Below, in pieces: positions 13,578-16,461 of a stretch of DNA of 16,461 nt. The DNA comes from JBBSVE01 sp038233815. Its GTDB lineage: Bacteria > Pseudomonadota > Alphaproteobacteria > Rhodobacterales > Rhodobacteraceae. The position numbers were made by a program, and so were the translations under genes. Every line of letters starts with the position of its first letter. The first letter of the stretch is position 1. Location of the stretch: positions 1 through 16,461 of the forward strand of contig JBBSVE010000065.1 in NCBI GenBank assembly GCA_038233815.1, written 5' to 3'. Below the pieces are notes generated by a model. It saw only the letters and a program-made list of their open reading frames with translations. It was not told the origin of the DNA and did not search any database.

Positions 13578-15401
13578 TCAGCGCATGCGGGTCGCGTGGG
13601 GGAGAGGGGCGCCGGCCCGCAGTTTTCTTGCCCTTCGGAGGATCTTGATCCCCACCAGCAGGATGCCAAATGCAAGCAGCGCCAGGCCGAGCGCCTCTCT
13701 GCGGTGGGCCGTGACCACGCTTCGGGCGACGGTCAGCCAGGTCTGGTCGGACCCGAGGATCTGACCCTCGGCCAGCAGCAGGGGACGAAGCCGTGCGTAG
13801 GGCACGTCCTGCACCGCGATGTCTTCATCGATGGCCAGTCCGGCGGCAGTGGCCACGGATTGGCCGAGGATCATGAACACCGGCTCCATCCGGATCGAGC
13901 CATAAGCGATGTGGGAGGCGGAGAGGGCGACCGGCACGAAGAGGTTGTCCGCCTCCGACCGTCTGGGCACCACGGAGCCGTAGCCGATGATGTAGTCGCG
14001 GCCCAGCCGGACCTGCACGTCGCCCTCGTTGCGGGCATGGCCCGACGCATCGACGAACCGGCGCACGTTGTGCGAATCCATGGCGTAGGAGCCCATCCCG
14101 ATGGCCTTTGAGAGGGGCAGCCGTCCACGCAGATGCCGTTCGGACATCACGACGTCGGACACCATGCGCCGGGCCTCGCGGATATACAGCTCCCGCGGCC
14201 AGTGGCCGTTGTCGGCGAACTCGTCCTTACAGAGCCCCCACGGCCTCATCGCCGCGCGAACGTCGGCGGGCGCGCGGGTGTCGTTCTGCATGAACCACAA
14301 CAGGCCCTGCTGGTAGTTTTGATGTTCTGCCACGATCGCCGCCCGCTCCGCGTCGGTGCCGGTGGGATAGCCGTAGTTCATGCCGATATTGTCCATCGAG
14401 AAGGCACCAAAGTTGTTGGTGTCGGTCTTTCCGTTCGGAATCGGATCGTATTTGGCGAAGGACTCGCGCCAGCCCGCGTCGAGATAGCGCCCGAGCAGTT
14501 CATATTGCAGCGGATCGTAGCCCTTGGGCCGGGGCAGGGGCGCGCGGTTCGCCGCGACCTTGGTCATGCAGAGACGGAAGGTATAGGCTTGGATCCGGTC
14601 ATCCCCGGTGCCGTCGATTTCGGCGGGACCGGGCTCAATCCGGGGCAGGAGGCCGCTCGCGGGATCGCCGGGGGTCCGGTAGGGATCCACAGGCAGGTCG
14701 AACTGGTGCTGGACGGAGGCCGCGTTCTGGACGCCGTTGCCGGTCTCGCCGTAGCGCGCGTTGGGCTCCCGCCCGGTGGTGAAGCTGACGCCCGCCTCCG
14801 CCATCAGGTCGCCCTCGTAGGAGGCGTCGATGAAAGTGCGGCCCCGGAAGACCCGGCCGTCCGCGACCTCGATCGACGTGATGTGGGCGCCGCGCTTCGT
14901 GACCCCGGACCCGGTCCGCATCAACGGGGCCGACCGGACCGGCGCCACGCCCGCATCAGCCAGCCACGTCTCGAAGATCGCCTCGGCGACATGCGGCTCG
15001 AACACATACATCGCGTCGGGATCGTCCGACCGCGCTTGTCCCTGGCCCTTGAGGGGGGAAATGCCCCGTTCGGCATAGTAGGTCCGCACGTCGCGGTAGA
15101 AGGCCTTCGCCAGTCCGCCGATCGCCCCGTGACGGCCGGTATCGGCGAAGCCCAGACCATTCGCGGTCATGCCGCCGACATGGGCATCGCGGCAGATCAG
15201 CGTCACGCTCCGCTCTTCCCGCCGGGCCTCGACCGCGGCGGCGATACCGGCTGGGGTGCATCCGTAAATAACGATATCGACGAGCGGGGCGGGATCGGGT
15301 GTCACCGGTGCGGCAGCCGCCTGCGTCGCACCGATCAGCAAAACTGCCAGATACGCTTTCACAATACTACCGTTCTGCCGCAACTGCGGCCTGACACTCA
15401 T
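13578..15401 (-). CDS. Exported FAD-dependent oxidoreductase with C-terminal membrane segment
   Basis: The protein (607 residues from ATG 15401) belongs to the FAD-dependent oxidoreductase family PF12831. Its nucleotide-binding fold is VDIVIYGCTPAGIAAAVEAR (residues 41-60), followed by VGGMTANGLGFADTG. Later family segments are TFIDASYEGDLMAEAG and a C-terminal SIRMEPVFMILGQSVATAAG. The N-terminus looks like a Sec signal peptide (KAYLAVLLIGATQAAAA, cleavage near residue 31) and lacks a twin-arginine motif. A hydrophobic helix at ~570-588 followed by RRARK suggests a C-terminal anchor with the catalytic part outside the cytoplasm. The substrate is unknown; relatives are often found with sugar-polymer degradation genes. 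A GTG at 15362 (MKAYLAV...) is a plausible shorter start, and neither start has a clear ribosome binding site. It is transcribed in the same direction as pccB, 120 bases upstream of it, but no functional link is evident. Confidence 0.8.
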   Translation of the reverse strand: MSVRPQLRQNGSIVKAYLAVLLIGATQAAAAPVTPDPAPLVDIVIYGCTPAGIAAAVEARREERSVTLICRDAHVGGMTANGLGFADTGRHGAIGGLAKAFYRDVRTYYAERGISPLKGQGQARSDDPDAMYVFEPHVAEAIFETWLADAGVAPVRSAPLMRTGSGVTKRGAHITSIEVADGRVFRGRTFIDASYEGDLMAEAGVSFTTGREPNARYGETGNGVQNAASVQHQFDLPVDPYRTPGDPASGLLPRIEPGPAEIDGTGDDRIQAYTFRLCMTKVAANRAPLPRPKGYDPLQYELLGRYLDAGWRESFAKYDPIPNGKTDTNNFGAFSMDNIGMNYGYPTGTDAERAAIVAEHQNYQQGLLWFMQNDTRAPADVRAAMRPWGLCKDEFADNGHWPRELYIREARRMVSDVVMSERHLRGRLPLSKAIGMGSYAMDSHNVRRFVDASGHARNEGDVQVRLGRDYIIGYGSVVPRRSEADNLFVPVALSASHIAYGSIRMEPVFMILGQSVATAAGLAIDEDIAVQDVPYARLRPLLLAEGQILGSDQTWLTVARSVVTAHRREALGLALLAFGILLVGIKILRRARKLRAGAPLPHATRMR

Positions 15402-15419
15402 AAAATCTGAAGAGCTGAC

Positions 15420-15440
15420 ATGCCTGCGGGAGGCATTTTT
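15420..15440 (+). terminator. Intrinsic-terminator-like hairpin pointing rightward
   Basis: ATGCCT (15420-15425), a five-base loop and AGGCAT (15431-15436) form a perfect stem that ends in a run of five T (15436-15440). On the plus strand this is a textbook terminator shape, yet no plus-strand gene ends here. Read on the minus strand the T-run becomes an A-run before the stem, 19 bases upstream of the flavoprotein ATG, where it could act in the mRNA leader or as a protein-binding site. Confidence 0.45.
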
Positions 15441-15635
15441 ACCGCCCGTTGGCCCTGTCCCCGGACGGACCCTGCCTGGGGGCCCGTTCCGGTCCTCTCC
15501 GTTTACCGCACAGCCGGACCTACGCGGCACTCCGGTCGGGAGTTTGCAGGTTCACCTGGACGCAGAGGGATATGGCAGTGAAATAGGTGCGAAACTGTGG
15601 CCCCGGTTTGTCGGGGGTGGGGTAACGCTTGGGTT

Positions 15636-15682
15636 GGCCGACGGATCGCGCCCCCGTGCCTGACGGGGGGATCGGTCGGGCC
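15636..15682. repeat. Large imperfect inverted repeat
   Basis: An inner perfect 7-bp stem CCCCCGT (15651-15657)/ACGGGGG (15663-15669) with a five-base loop is framed by GGCCGAC (15636-15642) and GTCGGGCC (15675-15682), which pair with one bulged G. The whole could fold into one long hairpin on either strand. It could be a terminator without a T-tract, a structured leader or part of a small RNA. Confidence 0.45.
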
Positions 15683-15796
15683 ATGGGATCATCGCTGATC
15701 CAAAGCCGATGTGGGTCAGTGACCGCGTGGCTGCGGATCTGACCCGCGCGGCGACGGGGCGATTACCGCCTGCGTCGTGTCAATCGCAAAGCTCCG

Positions 15797-15827
15797 TCCC
15801 GCCGGGTGCGCTTTCGCCCCGGCGGGA
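15797..15827 (-). terminator. Strong hairpin after the 52-residue protein gene
   Basis: TCCCGCCGGG (15797-15806) and CCCGGCGGGA (15818-15827) form a perfect 10-bp stem with an 11-base loop. On the minus strand it begins nine bases after the stop of the small gene. It is followed by CGGAGCTTTGCG, a weak T-run only, so termination is likely but not textbook. Confidence 0.55.
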
Positions 15828-15835
15828 GCGGGTCT

Positions 15836-15994
15836 TCAGGCCGCGTGCACGGTGGCAGGCACGCGGACCGAGGCGACGGGCATCCCGATGAAGGTCTGTG
15901 CGTCGACCCGCACAAGGATCTTGCCGTCAGACATCTGTCCGACCTGAAGCCCCTGAACCGACACGCAGCTTCCCAGTGAAATCGTTCTCAGCAT
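15836..15994 (-). CDS. Small protein of unknown function (52 residues)
   Basis: An ATG at 15994 has a strong ribosome binding site (AGAGGGGG seven bases upstream). It opens a 52-residue protein that starts MLRTISLGSCVSVQGLQVG and ends VRVPATVHAA. The pattern of alternating hydrophobic residues (ILVRVDAQTFIGMPV) suggests a small beta-rich fold; there is one cysteine (Cys10) and no membrane segment. I have the impression of similar short proteins in other Rhodobacteraceae but cannot confirm this without a search, and I assign no function. The good start site, the strong hairpin right after the stop and the protein-like composition support a real gene. The open frame continues upstream but that part runs through AT-rich noncoding sequence. 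Confidence 0.65.
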   Translation of the reverse strand: MLRTISLGSCVSVQGLQVGQMSDGKILVRVDAQTFIGMPVASVRVPATVHAA

Positions 15995-16151
15995 GATGAT
16001 ACCCCCTCTGATCCTCTTCATGCTAGCAACCAAAAGGTTAAAAAATAGTTCTAAATTAAGGCGGGCCGCACGAATATGTCTTAAATCCGTCAAATCAGGA
16101 CATTTTTGTAACGCCGGGGTGGAGGGCGTGGCGTCCCTGCCGATCAGCGTG
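15995..16151. promoter_or_regulatory. AT-rich gap upstream of the small protein gene, with a palindrome
   Basis: Bases ~16015-16115 are strikingly AT-rich compared with the rest of the window, as expected of a regulatory region. They hold the inverted repeat AACC-AAAA-GGTT (16028-16039), directly beside GCTAGC (16022-16027), and ATGTC (16076-16080)/GACAT (16099-16103). TTGACG occurs on the minus strand but no -10 box stands at a normal distance from it, so I do not define a promoter. The region probably carries the promoter and operator of the small gene. Confidence 0.4.
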
Positions 16152-16461
16152 TCACAGCCAATCGCGCAGGATCGGCACCAGCGGCAGGTCGGCCGGCGGC
16201 ATTGGATAGTCGCGCAGATCCCGCGGCCGGACCCACGCGAGGCGCTGACCCTCCTGCGGCGCAACGATCCCCTGCCATTTGCGGCACGCAAACAGCGGCA
16301 TCAGAAGGTGGAAATCCGGGTAGGCGTGGCTCGCGAATGTCAGGGGCGCGAGGCAGGAGGCGAACGTGTCGATGCCCAGTTCTTCGCGCAGCTCGCGGAT
16401 CAGGGCGGCCTCGGGCGTCTCCCCCTCCTCGACCTTGCCGCCGGGAAACTCCCACAGCCCG
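16152..16461 (-). CDS. mutT: MutT-type Nudix hydrolase (8-oxo-dGTP diphosphatase), N-terminus outside window
   Basis: The 102 visible residues begin GLWEFPGGKVEEGETPEAA and carry a complete Nudix box, GX5EX7REUXEEXGU: GGKVEEGETPEAAL then IRELREELGI. This metal-binding motif hydrolyses nucleoside diphosphate derivatives. The context WEFPGGKVEEGE, together with the later tail (LAWVRPRDLRDYPMPPADLPLV), is typical of MutT enzymes that remove oxidised dGTP from the nucleotide pool. The stop TGA is at 16154-16152. About thirty N-terminal residues lie beyond the right edge. It is transcribed toward the small protein gene but separated from it by 157 AT-rich bases, so the two are probably separate units. 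Confidence 0.9.
   Translation of the reverse strand, partial: GLWEFPGGKVEEGETPEAALIRELREELGIDTFASCLAPLTFASHAYPDFHLLMPLFACRKWQGIVAPQEGQRLAWVRPRDLRDYPMPPADLPLVPILRDWL

Larger units (their letters stand above)
15402..15835. other. Noncoding gap with several strong hairpins
   Basis: No credible gene was found in these 434 bases on either strand. They contain a series of inverted repeats, listed separately where clear. Besides those, GGATCA/TGATCC with a TCGC loop (15686-15701) forms a perfect 6-bp stem, and GTGGGTCAG/CTGACCCGC (15711-15719 with 15739-15747) pairs with one G-T. The region is upstream of the flavoprotein gene and downstream of the 52-residue protein, both on the minus strand. I compared it by eye with tmRNA, RNase P, SRP RNA and the cobalamin riboswitch and saw none of their signature segments. 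Confidence 0.5.

Noticed and set aside
15636..15747. Cobalamin riboswitch or other known RNA, considered because a B12 enzyme is nearby
   Set aside because: No B12-box-like segment was visible, the mutase operon is transcribed from elsewhere, and signature segments of tmRNA, RNase P and SRP RNA are also lacking.
16144..16455. 103-residue minus-strand open frame at the right end
   Set aside because: Out of frame with the mutT coding sequence; the neighbouring frame carries a complete Nudix box.
1..16461. CRISPR arrays, tRNA and rRNA genes, phage or defence modules
   Set aside because: No regularly spaced repeats, no tRNA-like arm sets or rRNA segments, and no phage or defence protein motifs were found on reading.

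Overview
The window looks like chromosome of a GC-rich alphaproteobacterium, most probably Rhodobacteraceae. This rests on protein style and gene order only: rimP-nusA-ylxR/ylxQ-infB on one side and a pccB-pccA-methylmalonyl-CoA mutase set on the other, with alphaproteobacterial features such as an acidic RimP tail and a fused YlxR-YlxQ protein. I cannot name the genus from the sequence.

Layout. Bases 1-140 are the right end of an IS66-family element (transposase C-terminus plus terminal repeat). Bases 141-2034 are decayed sequence: a small frameshifted ORF, then a clear isocitrate lyase pseudogene (aceA) with two frameshifts, an internal stop and a large in-frame deletion that removes active-site residues. 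Bases 2173-2315 hold a candidate promoter and an attenuator-like leader for the transcription/translation operon rimP-nusA-ylxR-infB (2316-7733, plus strand). That operon converges, across a 30-base gap with a hairpin, on a minus-strand catabolic operon read pccB -> pccA -> mutase (13457 down to 7764). Upstream of pccB, also on the minus strand, lies a predicted exported flavoprotein with a C-terminal membrane anchor (15401 down to 13578). It is followed by about 430 noncoding bases rich in hairpins, a 52-residue protein of unknown function, an AT-rich gap, and the C-terminal part of a MutT-type Nudix hydrolase cut by the window edge.

How the genes fit together. PccAB carboxylates propionyl-CoA to methylmalonyl-CoA and the B12-dependent mutase converts the (R) form to succinyl-CoA; the epimerase needed in between is not in this window. 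A dead glyoxylate-cycle enzyme close to an intact propionyl-CoA operon suggests that acetate may be assimilated through the ethylmalonyl-CoA pathway, which releases propionyl-CoA. This is an inference, because a second lyase gene could exist elsewhere. The rimP-infB operon supplies ribosome maturation, transcription elongation/termination and translation initiation factors.

I did not find a convincing new defence or mobile system. The items most worth a second look are the rimP leader, the hairpin cluster at 15402-15835, the small protein next to it, and the anchored flavoprotein.
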